From assembly GCA_030142905.1 (NCBI GenBank), contig JASJOG010000191.1, positions 379,501 to 443,500 of the forward strand: a stretch of DNA of 64,000 nt. The letters are read 5' to 3'. The position numbers were made by a program, and so were the translations under genes. How positions within the stretch are numbered: position 1 is the stretch's first letter; each line of letters starts with the position of its first letter. The stretch comes from Heliopora coerulea. Taxonomy: Eukaryota; Cnidaria; Anthozoa; Scleralcyonacea; Helioporidae. Under the pieces are notes generated by a model that saw only the letters and a list, made by a program, of their open reading frames with translations, did no database searches and was not told where the DNA came from. Below, one piece after another: positions 44,012 through 55,283 of the stretch.

Positions 44012-44301
44012 TTAAGTTGGATTCCATTTAACAGGATTAAGGTATTTTAACATAGAATCGCCGATTATCATGGTATTAGATGTTATAGTACTTCCTTCTG
44101 GGGGTCTTCGGTAGTGTTGTCCGTATTTGTAGTTTGCTTGGCATTCACACGACTTGTTCCTGACTTAAATTTCTCCTCGATCCTTTTTGGATGATTAGTA
44201 TCCGATGATGTTGCTTTAGTTGGAGTATTATTTCGTTGTTGCTCGTTAACTTGAACGATTATGACATCTTCATCATGGTCTAACTCGTTATCCTCAACAT
44301 A

Positions 44302-45268
44302 TTAAGCTTGAAAGCGATTACGACTGCGGAAGTCCTTATGTCGGTCAACTGTACTTGGCTTTTGCCTACCTTCAATATTTGTCCATTGGACCTCTGACTG
44401 TACCTCTGATTTGTCGTCCGTTAGATCTGAATTATTTGTCCTTGTAGTTATGTCATTGTGTAGAAGTCGTATCGTAATCAAGCTGGTCTTTTCTTCTTGA
44501 GTGACTTTCACTTGATTTTGCAAATCAGCGAGGATGTACGCCAAGTTGTTTACCCTCTCGAGCAAGGCTTGATTCTCTTTCTTTAACTCATCATTCTCCT
44601 TTCTTAGACTAGCCACTTCTTTCTCATCGAAGAAAATTTGACTTCTAGCCTGTGTTGACTCGCATTTAGCTGACAATTCTGCTATGGCTTTCTCAAAGAA
44701 CAGCTTATTCGCTTTAAATTCATTAGTAATTTCTTCCATTTTTAATTCAAGCTTTAGAATCATAGTCTCAAGGGGATGGTCTGAATCTGTTTTGTGTATG
44801 TTCACTGAATCTCGCGGTTGACCTCTTACAATTGCTGGTTTCACCTTCCATCGGTTGTTCACCTGAATTATTTGCCCTTTCATTGTCGCTCCTCTCGAGA
44901 AATATATGCATCAAAACAGGTATGGTAACTTCGAGTGATTTTTGATTCAGGTAGGCTTCATCTTCTTCGCTTGAGAGAAGGGCAGAATCGGCAGTATTGT
45001 CAGCCGTTCTATTCACCAACTTAACAAGTTCAGCTCTGATTGTTTCCGATGATGACCCGTTAATAGTTAAAGATTGTTTCCTTCCATACCAACGAATGAT
45101 TAATTGGTCGTTTTCGAGAGCTTTAGCTTCATCACCCGGGGAGCTCCACTGTCCTTCGATGTTTAAAAACTCGTTTAAAAATATCTTTAGTGACTCAAAG
45201 TCACCAGTCCAAGATAATTTACCTTTGTCGCTTATCTTTAAAAATTCTTTCAATTCGCTTGGACTCAT
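44302..45268 (-). pseudogene. LINE ORF1 with coiled coil
   Basis: Two overlapping frames together give the ORF1 nucleic-acid-binding protein: an N-terminal globular part (SWTGDFESLKIFLNEFLNIE), then a leucine/glutamate coiled coil in the second frame. A stop at 44302 separates the C-terminal SGNH part. ORF1 proteins package the LINE RNA. Confidence 0.7.
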
Positions 45269-45484
45269 TGTTCCTCGGTTGTGCTTCACCTTCGCAACTT
45301 TTTTGAAATCGCGAAAATTAGTACTGGCGAAAATTAGTAAGAATAAAGTATCAGCTCTCAAAGTGGATTTTGATATGACTGTTCGACTTCGATTTATGTA
45401 GACCACTGATCACTTAAGAAGAATGGGTGGAGCATCCCATGTTCTGAAAATGAAGCCGGAAGTGGATTGCGGCGGCCATTACTA

Positions 45485-45690
45485 AAGGTCCGTCTCCATA
45501 TAATCGCTATTGATCGCCAGCAATCTAGCACGATCGACGGCGATCATATGGAAACACTTTCCAGCGATCCGGCTATCATAAACGATTACGATTGCCTGGT
45601 TAGAAAATGTTCTATCCCAGCGATCGAGAGCAATCATCAGCGATCCCCAGCGATAATATGGAAACAAAATTCAGCGATCGAATTGTATTC
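45485..45690. repeat. GATCG-rich repeat, satellite relative
   Basis: Words such as CGATCATATGGAAACA and AGCGATAATATGGAAACAAA recur in both strands. They share ATGGAAACA plus CGATC with the 54-bp satellite at 47727, so the two are probably derived from one element. Confidence 0.5.
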
Positions 45691-45839
45691 CAATATGCAA
45701 CGCTTTTCTTGTTACTGCAACGTGCAGCATCTGCCGTGATGGAAAAAATAAGTGCTCTATGTCGAACAGACGAAGGTCTTTAGTGAGCGTGTGATGAAGT
45801 CCTTGAAGTTTTCTCTCTTTAATTATTCTCCGAACCCAC

Positions 45840-46955
45840 GACAAAACGACAAAAAAGTCCTAAGTGTCAACATTAATGAACAAATAAAATGGGATAAACA
45901 TAGATAAGCAGTGTAAAGAAATATCTGAGAATATTGCTCTATTACAAAGAGCAAAACAATTTGTCCGACATGAAACTCTACAAAGTCTGTATAAATCATT
46001 CGTTCTTCCTCACTTTACCTATCGCTCAATAACTTGGTATGATGGAAATGGATCAAACTTTAAAAAGCTCTCAAAACTTCAAAAACGAGATGCACGTGTG
46101 ATAACGGGTTGTAAACATGAAATTAGATCTGCTGAGCTGTTCAATTCACTACACTGAAATCATAATGACGTATAAAGCTTTAAACGAACTGTTATCCTGA
46201 TTATATTTCTCAGTATTTCACCTCTTCAAATAATAGTTCATAGGATTTGCGTAGCAGTGAGATAAAACTTTATCTGCCTAAGCCCAAAACGAACTTTGTA
46301 AAGAAAAGTTTCATTTATAGAGGAGCTCTTGCCTATAATAATCTAGATCAGGGTGTCCAACCTTTTTGTGTCAGGGGCCACATTCCCGTTTTTTCCTAGA
46401 AGGAGGGTTGCACAGTAAATGTGGGCAAGAGAAGCCGATGAGACGGAGAAGCCACGATTCGATTTAGAGTTTAGCTAAACTCCTAAAGAAAGTATAATCA
46501 TACAGTTATATAGTATCTACTGTACTACGCTAGTCATGTTGTATTACTGCAGTGAACACTGTACAATGGCTTGATTGGCATTTTAGTGAGATATCTGGCC
46601 ATCTTTGTTTTGATAAGTATTTTGAGCTGGGACAAAGGCATTAGCTGGCGGGCCGGATATATTCCCTTGGCGGGCCTGACTCTGGCCCGCGGGCCGTATT
46701 TTGGACACCCCTGATCTAGATAATGAACTTTACAAAAATTTCAATTGGACTACTGAAGAAATGACTTCTTGAAATGATGTGATTTTAAATATAGGTACAT
46801 AAGAGAATGTAGTTATTGTAAATAGTTAAGTAAGAATAGAGCATGTAAATAGTTAAATTAGTTTTCTTTAGTTTAGTTTATTTTAGTCTAATTATGTATG
46901 ACACGACCCTTTGAAAGTCAGTTCGCTGAAAGGTCACCCGCGAGTAAATAAGTCT
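45840..46955 (+). mobile_element. LINE 3' end (CR1/L2-type), interrupted by hAT
   Basis: Decayed frames read HETLQSLYKSFVLPHFTYRS and KLQKRDARVITGCKHEIRSA, the RT tail of CR1/L2-type elements, then a short 3' region and an (AAT)n tail (46957-46990). The hAT element 46349-46713 sits inside it. Several stops show it is old. Confidence 0.75.
46349..46713. mobile_element. hAT MITE with 8-bp target duplication
   Basis: The ends CAGGGTGTCC and (complement) CAGGGGTGTCC bound 365 bp, and ATCTAGAT is repeated exactly at 46341-46348 and 46714-46721. An 8-bp duplication and CAGGG ends are diagnostic of hAT. The interior GGCCCGCGGGCC near the right end matches a terminal pattern known from hAT elements of many animals. 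Confidence 0.92.
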
Positions 46956-46997
46956 AAATAATAATAATAGTAATAATAATAATAACAATAATAACCA

Positions 46998-47505
46998 TCG
47001 AGGATAACAAGTCGGGTAAAATCTTGTTAGTAGATATGGTGTGCCCTAACGTGAGAAATATAAAAGAGAAACATCGGGAAAAGTTAAGTATCAACAACTA
47101 GCATTTGAGGTTCGAGAAAGAAGACAAAGTTATAGAGTGGAAATCTTATCAATGGCGTTTGGATGCCTTGGAGGAGGAATGAAGCAAGTTCAGGAACAAG
47201 TGAAAAAGATTAAACAAGATGAGAATACGATGGAAAAGTCATGCAATGAAATGCCAAGGACAGTTTTGATTGAGAACGAAATGATTCTTAGGAAGACAAT
47301 GTCGGGAATGATACCAGCAGAGTGACTGAGTTATTGTTGCTAAAAAGTCTAAATAACGAGCTACCAATTTTGTCAGTCGGAATCTTCACACTGAAATACC
47401 TAAAGGTGAAGGAATGGTCTGCTTATAGTTAATGTAACAGGTTACTTTACTACAGTAATATTAGTAATAATAGTGATAATGATGATGATAATGATAATAA
47501 TAATA
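46998..47505 (+). pseudogene. LINE C-terminal piece with REL-endonuclease remnant
   Basis: Frames read DNKSGKILLVDMVCPNVRN, KHREKLSKYQQLAFEVRE and VEILSMAFGCLGGGMKQVQE. This is the C-terminal region of R2/NeSL-type LINEs, where IDxxxP holds part of the restriction-like endonuclease site. It ends in an (ATAATG)n tail near 47458-47505. Confidence 0.65.
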
Positions 47506-47726
47506 ACCCAACAGCAATGCTTCCTTCGGTTTTTTTCGACAAACTGTCTTCTTTTTAAATATAGAAGCAACAAATAATTCGCTTGAAGCAACAATTCAAC
47601 TTCGTCCTCCATCTTTTACAACATACAACAGAAGCCGTGTGCTAGTGTATTCGCAAATTAGCATTTATTCTGACATCTGCTTAACTATATGTAAAGGGAG
47701 CTTACGCGCAGTAAACCGAGCGATCA

Positions 47727-48240
47727 AATGGAAACAATCGTCCGGTGATCGGGACGATCGTGAATGATCGCAAGTGATCCAATGGAAACAATCGTCAAAC
47801 GGTCGAGACGATCGTGAATGATCGCAAGTGATCCAATGGAAACAATCGTCAAACGGTCTAGACGATCGTGAATGATGGCAAGTGTTCCAATGGAAACAAT
47901 CGTCAAACGATCGAGACGATCGTGAATGATCGCAAGTGATCCAATGGAAACAATCGTCAAACGGTCTAGACGATCGTGAATGATCGCAAGTGTTCCAATG
48001 GAAACAATCGTCAAACGGTCGAGACGATCGTGAATGATCGCAAGTGATCCAATGGAAACAATCGTCAAACGGTCTAGACGATCGTGAATGATCGCAAGTG
48101 TTCCAATGGAAACAATCGTCAAACGGTCTAGACGATCGTGAATGATCGCAAGTGATCCAATGGAAACAATCGTCAAACGGTCTAGACGATCGTGAATGAT
48201 CGCAAGTGATCAAATGGAAACAATCGTCAGGCGATCAGGA
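47727..48240. repeat. 54-bp satellite, ten units
   Basis: AATGGAAACAATCGTC recurs at exact 54-base steps (47727, 47781, 47835, ... 48213). Units alternate between GTGATCC and GTGTTCC, so the higher-order unit is 108 bp for most of the array. Each unit contains GACGATCGTGAATGATCGC. Long open frames on the minus strand are a by-product of the 18-codon period. Confidence 0.97.
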
Positions 48241-48302
48241 AGATTGGGACGATTTAAATCCATCTCAAAATGCCGACATTCTCGTTTCAAGTTGGCGGGA
48301 AC

Positions 48303-48378
48303 ACATTTTTTATTTATTTTTTATTTATCTATTTATTTATTTATTTATTTATTTATTTATATATTTATTTATTTATTT
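48303..48378. repeat. (TTTA)n microsatellite
   Basis: About 18 TTTA/TTTT units follow the satellite and precede the next LINE tail. Confidence 0.95.
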
Positions 48379-48545
48379 AACCTTATTTAAACACGGTAAC
48401 TAATCAACGAATAATAAAAGATATTTGCAGTAAAAATGTTCAGTTTTTCATTAGGCCGTGCCGCACACATAAGAAATTAAAAAAGAAAAAAATATGAGGA
48501 TATTTACATCGAAACTTTAAAATACTAATATTAAAAATAAAAAAA

Positions 48546-49580
48546 AGCTACTTACAATTAAAATACTGAATTTCAAAGCTCGTAGATTTTATCCTCTAAT
48601 GGTTGGACATTCCAAGCCACAGCGGCTCTATAACTAAAGCTTTTTTTCATCGCATTAGTATTTGGTCTAGGTAGCAAGAGCATGTTATCATAACTTCTCA
48701 AGTCATAACAATCCTGCCTTGCTATTGAAAATAGGTGACATAAATTATCTAAGTTTGATCTGCCAAAAATTATCTTTTGCACAAAGGGCAACATTTGTTC
48801 GTCCTTTGTTCGTTCCAAGTTTAGTCGAGCGTTTGTTGCCGACATATCATAACAGTCACAACTTATTATTCGACCAGCTTTATTTTGAAACTTTTGTAAG
48901 CGGTCTTTTAAGCTATTTGAGCAATTATCCCAAACCAAAGAACAGCAATCAAAATGTGGTAACACCAACGCTTTGTATAACCGTTTTAGGCTTTCATTAC
49001 TGATGACATTTTTTAATTCGTCTCATCGTTCTTATTGCTTTCGAAATCTTTTTACATGGGGCTTCAATATGATTTTGCCAGGTGATGTTTTCATCGATCA
49101 AAACACCCAGTGTTTTTGTCTCTTACACGTGAAATTTTTTGAAAGCCAAATGAGATTTCGGGATCCATTGATATATGAGTTAATCTATACCTAGATCCAA
49201 TTAACATGTAGTCCGTTCTACCAACATTCAAAGACAATCTATTCGCAAGCAACCACTGATTTAAGTCATCCAACTCATTATTTAATTTACATTGGATATC
49301 TTCCACAGACGGTCCAGATGTCGTTACATTGGTATCATTGGCAAACGGAGCAGAGATAGAATTGCTCAAACAGTTCGGTAGATCATTCACATAAAGTGTA
49401 AATAATAATGGACCCAAATTAGACCCCTGTGGCACACCGGTCTTTGTATATTTTTTTGAATAAATTGTCGTTCCAACTTTACATACTTGTGTACGGTCAC
49501 TCAAGTATTAAATGAACCAACGCAGACTATTTCCTTTAATACCATATAACTGTAATTTTTCTTCCAACATTTGCAACTGA
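48546..49580 (-). mobile_element. 5'-truncated CR1-type LINE with dead RT
   Basis: Frame 49504-49091 carries KTGVPQGSNLGPLLFTLYVN (motif B), but motif C reads PFANDTNV, with the first catalytic aspartate changed to asparagine. Frame 48968-48573 has the tail (LPHFDCCSLVWDNCSNSLKD; KKSFSYRAAVAWNV). A frameshift separates them. Confidence 0.85.
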
Positions 49581-49882
49581 ACTAAATTGCTTACAGTTCA
49601 TGGAAGAAAGAAGAATGAATGTCTTTGTAACAAGTTTTTCTCTTCATTATAAAGACAAGTTTGTCAGACTTGACTGCTGGAAGAACACCTAAAGAAAATT
49701 CTGTCATGTAGATGAAGTTCTTGAACAAGAGAATGATATTGATCAAGTTGCTCTCTACTGAAATACCCGTCAAACCCGGAACCTACGTTTTCGCCCTTTT
49801 CCTCCTCTCTTCGACGTGGAGCACAAAAAATTAGCAAGCAGCATGCCAAAATGATGTTTAAGTCCACGTGACTACCGCACAG

Positions 49883-49935
49883 GTTTACTTTACTTTACTT
49901 TACTATACTTTACTTTACTTTACCTCACTTAAATT
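49883..49935. repeat. (TTTAC)n microsatellite
   Basis: Ten TTTAC/CTTTA pentamers occur. They are probably related to the 3' tail of the adjacent minus-strand LINE. Confidence 0.9.
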
Positions 49936-50440
49936 TATTTTAGTACGCTGGCCTATTCAGTCTCCTGTTTTTCAAAGGGCCGTGCATTAATTTAGTACAA
50001 AAATACATTCTTAACTAATAACTATATTTACATCTAAAATATTAATACTAAATATATTACTCTATGCACAAAGCAGAAATTACTAATGGTATGTGAAGAC
50101 TGTTTTCTAGGATGTATTATATATATATTCATCTATTAAATTTATGAAGCTGTTTAAGCGAATTGTATGGATATTATTGATTATATTATGAGGTAGACTA
50201 TTCCAGAACTTTGATGCACGGTTTATAAATGTATATTTTAAGAAATTAGTGTTAGGCTTTGGTAAATAAAGATTTTTATCGTTACTTCTCAGTCTGTAGA
50301 CGTTATTTTGGAGAATTTTAAAGTGGTCTTTTAGATATTTTGGTGTCCATCCTCGTAAAGCTTTAAATGTTGAAAGTAGTTCTCGCTTTTTAAAATTTAT
50401 TTCAATTGGTTTCCAATCAAGATTTTCGAAAATTTCCGAT
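49936..50440 (-). mobile_element. LINE 3' tail fragment
   Basis: The minus strand translates to WTPKYLKDHFKILQNNVYRL, then KPNTNFLKYTFINRASKFWN and SLPHNIINNI, the standard tail of CR1/L2-type RT proteins. No catalytic part remains. Confidence 0.7.
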
Positions 50441-50459
50441 GATGGGATTTCATATCTTG

Positions 50460-51062
50460 CTCCCGTTCATGGTTAGATGATAGGGGGGTTCTTGTGGAAA
50501 CCAAAATCGCCCCGATCACCTCAGTCCACGTCCGGATAATCGAGGGTCCGGTTAATCGAAGTTATGAATATTGGCTGGGGGTAAAAAATGTTTTCGAAAG
50601 AGAGTACGAGATCGTACGTTCATTAGCTAAGCTGGCTTACGCTTCATCAATATTCAAGTACAATTTCTAAACCAGTTTCCAAGGTAAAAATTAGTATATT
50701 TAGAGCTTTTGATGTTCATATCTACGCTAGTGAATGTTAATTGAATAAGATTAATGTATTGTTGCGTTAATGAGTTTGAGGTTGGCGTTAATGATAGTAT
50801 ATTTTTTGGTAATGAACAGGAAAAGGTGTACTCATCAAATGTTATACATAAATTTTCAAACAAGCTGGTTGCGCCTGGCACTGCGTGCATGGCAGCCTTC
50901 CTAGTTCATTTGATCTTAAATCTTTATAAACAAAATTCTAGTTCATTTGATCGTAGATGTTTATAAGTTGTTCAAAACAGAAAATAAGATTATCCTACGT
51001 TCCAACCTGGTGATATTGTGGAACCACCTGGCGACTCTGTATGCCTCCCTGTTGCCTTTTAG
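50460..51062. other. Non-coding; Tigger-like fragment
   Basis: GTCCGGATAATCGAGGGTCC and CGGTTAATCGAA near 50520-50560 resemble ends of Tigger/pogo elements. The rest is unremarkable. Confidence 0.35.
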
Positions 51063-51179
51063 AATTCAGACGTCAAAGAGAAGATTTCGTCAATAAAGCG
51101 TGCTTGTAAATATGGCACTCTTAAAGACATGTACGAACGGCAAACTGAGATGGAAAAACAAGTGCTGCGTTCACTCAAG
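51063..51179 (+). CDS. Putative internal exon, coiled-coil-like
   Basis: The acceptor TTGCCTTTTAG at 51052-51062 and donor CTCAAG|GTAGTA frame exactly 39 codons. These read NSDVKEKISSIKRACKYGTL then KDMYERQTEMEKQVLRSLK, an amphipathic helix. The phase is 0 at both ends. It may be a C-terminal coiled-coil exon of the KNL1-like gene, but the link is unproven. Confidence 0.5.
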
Positions 51180-52125
51180 GTAGTAACCTTAATGGCCGTT
51201 GCCTCTGCCGTACCGCGAATACCAAATGATCGCATTGTATTATGTCTACCTGTCGATCAAGACCGTCACCAGTCTACTGTACCTTACTGCCAGTTTCATA
51301 CTTTCCCACTGTTCAACCATTCCGATTTTGTCGGGATTATCCTGACTTTGCTTGAAAATCCCGAATCCCGGCTCATATGCCGTCGGAATAGGAAAAATCC
51401 CGATTTTGGTATCTGCTTCCGCCTTGGAAGATAATTTCGTCAATTAATACTTGCCATACAGAATAACGAAATACTTTCCTCTGATATCCAGGTAAATTCA
51501 AAGTTAAAATCGTAAAGAAACTTCAAGAAATATCAATTAAAATCAAGAACGTCAGTGCAAAACCGCGCAAAGCACCAAGACTTATATTGAACTAGTTACC
51601 TTTTAGTAAGTCAGTAATATCCGATTTGTCGAACTTCGTCTCGATGAATATGTCTCAGTCTGAGGAATTATGATACTTTGTCTTTCATTGCAGTATCGTT
51701 TTTACATTGAAGACACGCGCAAAATAACGACCAATTGGGGAAGCGTGCCCCCCAGGCCCCCCGAGTAAAATCTCGATTTGGCGACTTCGTTAGGTTGGAC
51801 AGTCTGTACGTTTAGTGCATTGACTCTTTACGCTTGTATCCTCAACCACACGTGACGAAGTAAATCAATTTACGGCACTTTCGTTGGGTAAATATTTGCC
51901 AAGGGAATGGCAATTATCTGAACCTCGGTTTGATGTTTAAGCAAAATAGTTCATGATTAGGCGTACTTTGCGCAGCTAAAGGTTGAATGGTAGTTCCTTA
52001 TACTTTTTGATCATTGATAGATTGACAGCCGGATACAGATAGGTCGGCAGACGGATTCACAGATATCTCGAACTCAACGTTAATTCCTAGATTAAAATAA
52101 TAATGTTATTTTTAAATAACTAATT
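51180..52125. other. Non-coding, no feature seen
   Basis: I find no supported exon or repeat up to the CACTA pseudogene. Confidence 0.4.
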
Positions 52126-53860
52126 TCAAATTCAACGTTTTAAGCGAGAAAACGTTTTTCTCATTGGGATTATTCCCGGACCATGCGAACCGTCTGACCA
52201 TTAATCCGTATTTATCGCCTCTGGTAGATGAACTCTTACAGCTCTGGAACCCTGGTGTCGAGAGCTAACGCACTCAGGGTCACCTCTTTTCCTTCAGATT
52301 TTCAAGGCTGCATTACTTTGTGGGTTTGCTGGTCATGCATCTGCAGCAAGGTGCAGAAAGTGCAAAAAGGAATTCAAAGTTGGAGGAATCGGGGGGCCTT
52401 CGGATTACTCTGGATTCGAACCTTGTCCTCGAAGACAAAAGGATGAACACAGGCGTCAGGGGCCGAGATTTCACGTCAAACAAGCCAAGAAGATACAGAT
52501 AAATTGACAAATTTATAGGGAATGCGCTACCCTGAACTTCACAGATTACCCTACTTTGACTACGTTCGTTTCACCATTGTGGATCCAATGCACATTATTT
52601 TTTGGAATGGCGAAAAGTATGCTTGAAATCTGGCTTGATGAAGAACATTTGGATGTAGGTGACTTGCAAGCAGTTGAGAACGTTATTGATGGGACTGAAG
52701 CTCCTTGCAATATAGGTTGACTTCCTTTTAAAATCGCTAAGTCTTTTGCTGGTTTCACTGCGGAACAGTGGAAGTCTTATACTACTATGTTTTCGTTGTT
52801 CGCCTTGCACAACAAATTACAATTGGAACATTATCAGTGCTGGACACTATTCGTACATGCATGGCGGATTCTTTCCACATCAATGAATGAAGTTAAAAAC
52901 ATAGGAACTGCCCATTCGTTGTTGATGCAATTCTGTAAAGAGTTTGAGCGTTTTGTTCGGTAGTGCAAAGGTTACGCCAAACATGCATCTTGACACGCCT
53001 TTAGCAGACTGTATTTTAAACTATGGACCAGTGCATAGTTTTTGGCTATTCGGTTTTGAGAGGTACAATGGCATATTAGGAGACTATCAGACGAACAATA
53101 AGTCGGTGGAAATTCAGGTTTTCAGAAAGTTTTTGAGAGATCAGCATTTGCATGACCTTGCAGCGCCTAATGTTTATCAAGAAAACTTTGAACAAATATT
53201 TAAACAATCTCAACTGCAAAACACGGCTGCAAATATTGGACAAGTGGACTGCAACGTTGCTTTATCGCTGCTGCAACTACGTGAAGTTGATATCGAAACG
53301 GAAAGCAAACTTTGCTTTACTGTAAAGAGTACAAATGTGGCCCCACACACACATTTGAAGCATTTGATAATGATGAACTTGTTTACATGACCAGGGCTTA
53401 CAGATTCCTCGTTCCCGAGATTCCAGAAGGGGCTGTACCCGTCCTGTTCGACCGTTATTCCACCGTAGCATTTGCAGGTGTTTTATATGGTTCGTTGTGT
53501 TCTTGGCATAAGAGGTTTGGAAATATTCTGACTAAATGGGCGGGAAGAGATGATGACGAAATAGATCCGTCGTCAGACGTCAGGCCTGGTTTAGTGCAGT
53601 ACTTTTTTACGCAAGCAATTACAATAAACAGGCAACAAACGTGTTTCCTGGTATCAATACCATCCTGAGAGATATTCTTGCGGCTCCCGTCCAGGTTCAC
53701 TGGAGGTTTGGTGTTCAAATCTCTATAAACCTTTCGGACCATCGTCATTTTGACCTGTCCAACGTATTTTTGGACAATTTCTCGCTAGGAAGGATCGCGT
53801 GAATAGTGAAAACTTGTTGTTTGTTCTTCCTTTACCAAGACAAGATTTTGTGTAAGAACA
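52126..53860 (+). pseudogene. EnSpm/CACTA transposase (tnp2/DUF4218 type), decayed
   Basis: Across several frames the region gives FKRENVFLIGIIPGPCEP, then INPYLSPLVDELLQLWNPGV, then HASAARCRKCKKEFKVGGIG, the tnp2 core. YFDYVRFTIVDPMH follows. The open frame 52944-53390 then gives the DUF4218 signature (LADCILNYGPVHSFWLFGFE, RYNGILGDYQTNNKSVEIQ). The tail continues to SLEVWCSNLYKPFGPSSF and ENLLFVLPLPRQDF. At least six frameshifts or stops are needed. CACTA transposases cut and paste elements with 3-bp target duplications. The element ends were not found. Confidence 0.85.
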
Positions 53861-55084
53861 TTTACCGCAGTTTAATATGTGTGTCTGTTCAACCATCTGC
53901 TTAGGAAACCCAGAATCGCTTCATTTTCTTTAACGAGACTTTAATGTAGTGTGCAGTCCATGTAATCTTGATCAAAATGTCGAACGTTCAGTATCGATTG
54001 GAGTTCTTATGTCAATCAAATGTCACTAGAGAACAACTCTTATTCGTGAAAGGATTTAACGTTTTTTATCACTTTGAATTACTGTGTAACGTGTAACTAG
54101 TTGACAAGAAATGCAATCAGGTATGCAATTCGACCAAGTTTACCAAATCTTATAGGTTTCGCTCACATTGACCAAATAAACTTGTTTAAAGTCTTTATTT
54201 TTTTCAACATTGCGGACCTGAACGCCTGTTGTTTAGGAGAAAAATATTTCCATAGACTGGAAAGATTATTATCACCCAGTTTTTTCACGAAGGTTTTCCT
54301 CGGAACTTTTAAATACTTAAATTTAATTATTTTGAGCAACTAATTAGAATTGTCCATTCATCCTTCATTGTTGAATTGAACTGTTTGAATCTGGGGCAGA
54401 AAAAAAGTAGGATCCATGATTTAAAACTGAAAACTATAATATTTTTAAAGTATTGAGAACGTGGCTCCTTTCCATTGGCTATATGGTATTGGCCAAATTG
54501 AGAACTGCACTCTTCGTGGCAGAAACTTATTTAAGTTTGAAAGATCCTCTGTTAAAAAAACAAACATGGTGCTTCCCAAGTCGTTCCTGTGGCATTAATT
54601 CTGAAAATACGGTAAACTAGTCAGGTCGTACGCAATGACCTTAATTATTCGGGTTGGAATGTAGAATATTTCTATTCTTTGCGCTGTCTGTAGCAAGCGC
54701 CGAGATAAAAGATGAACTTTCTTTGTCCCGAAATCGTCAAATATAAGACTCATGTGTTAATGTCGCTGAGGATCCCAATGGCTGTGATTTCCTCTAGGGG
54801 GAATGTTCCGAAAGGATAAATTTTTGTTCTTTTTTCTCTTTTACACTTGACAGCTCAGTATTATTTCGAGAAAGGTACTGTACTCGTAGAGCGATATCGT
54901 GTCGCCGGTAACTTACTTACGACACAACTTACAAATGACTTTCCTAAGTTGGATCCACCTAAATACGCACTTTTAAAATACAAGTGCACACGCCTTTCGC
55001 TATAAACCTGCCCTAAAACATGACAAGCAATTTTAGAATTGTTCGGTGTGGACACAATAGTTTGTAATACATTTTAATCACCAT
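53861..55084. other. Non-coding, no feature seen
   Basis: This stretch may hold remains of the CACTA element, but I cannot point to an end or an exon. Confidence 0.35.
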
Positions 55085-55150
55085 TTGCATTTTAATCCCG
55101 TCAGAGACTCAGAAAGTTTTCCAATTAGAATAGCTTGAGGACGTGGGTAT
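55085..55150 (+). repeat. SINE tail fragment
   Basis: CCCGTCAGAGACTCAGAAAG...AGCTTGAGGACGTGGG matches the 3' part of the tRNA-derived SINE at 25390-25440. Confidence 0.55.
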
Positions 55151-55283
55151 AAAACAGTATTCTTTTCTTGTCACTAGTTATTCATAGTTAATGCATGATT
55201 GGTTACAGGTCAAGCTTAGCCCAGTAGTCTGACCAAGTCAGCGTTTGCAAATGGGCAAAGGATAGTTTATCTTCATTGCCTCT

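Larger units (their letters stand above)
43442..45300 (-). mobile_element. CR1/L2-type LINE with ORF1 fused to RT tail by internal deletion
   Basis: ORF1 starts at 45268 (MSPSELKEFLKISDKGK), shifts frame near 44800, continues through a coiled coil (LRKENDELKKENQALLERVN) and reaches TMIIGDSMLKYLNP near 44050, the GDS box of the SGNH-esterase domain seen in such ORF1 proteins. About 20 bases later the sequence jumps into the RT tail (KVSKGIGMIRRIKAF...). The APE endonuclease and RT palm are gone. Confidence 0.8.
42431..45346. mobile_element. Candidate DNA transposon split by a LINE
   Basis: TTATTCTTACTAATTTTCGC at 42431-42450 is matched exactly on the other strand at 45327-45346, with more TTTCGCGA words inside each end. 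A decayed LINE (43442-45300) occupies most of the interior. A chance 20-bp match in similar AT/CGCG-rich sequence is the alternative. Confidence 0.45.

Noticed and set aside
47665..48213. Two long overlapping open frames with 18-residue repeats
   Set aside because: They are produced by the 54-bp satellite, whose period is a multiple of three. No start context, splice sites or protein family.
47727..48240. Regular repeats that could suggest a CRISPR array
   Set aside because: Units are contiguous and whole units repeat. There are no unique spacers and the genome is eukaryotic.
54101..54343. 80-codon frame after the CACTA pseudogene
   Set aside because: No match to the CACTA tail or to any domain, and the composition is like the AT-rich background.
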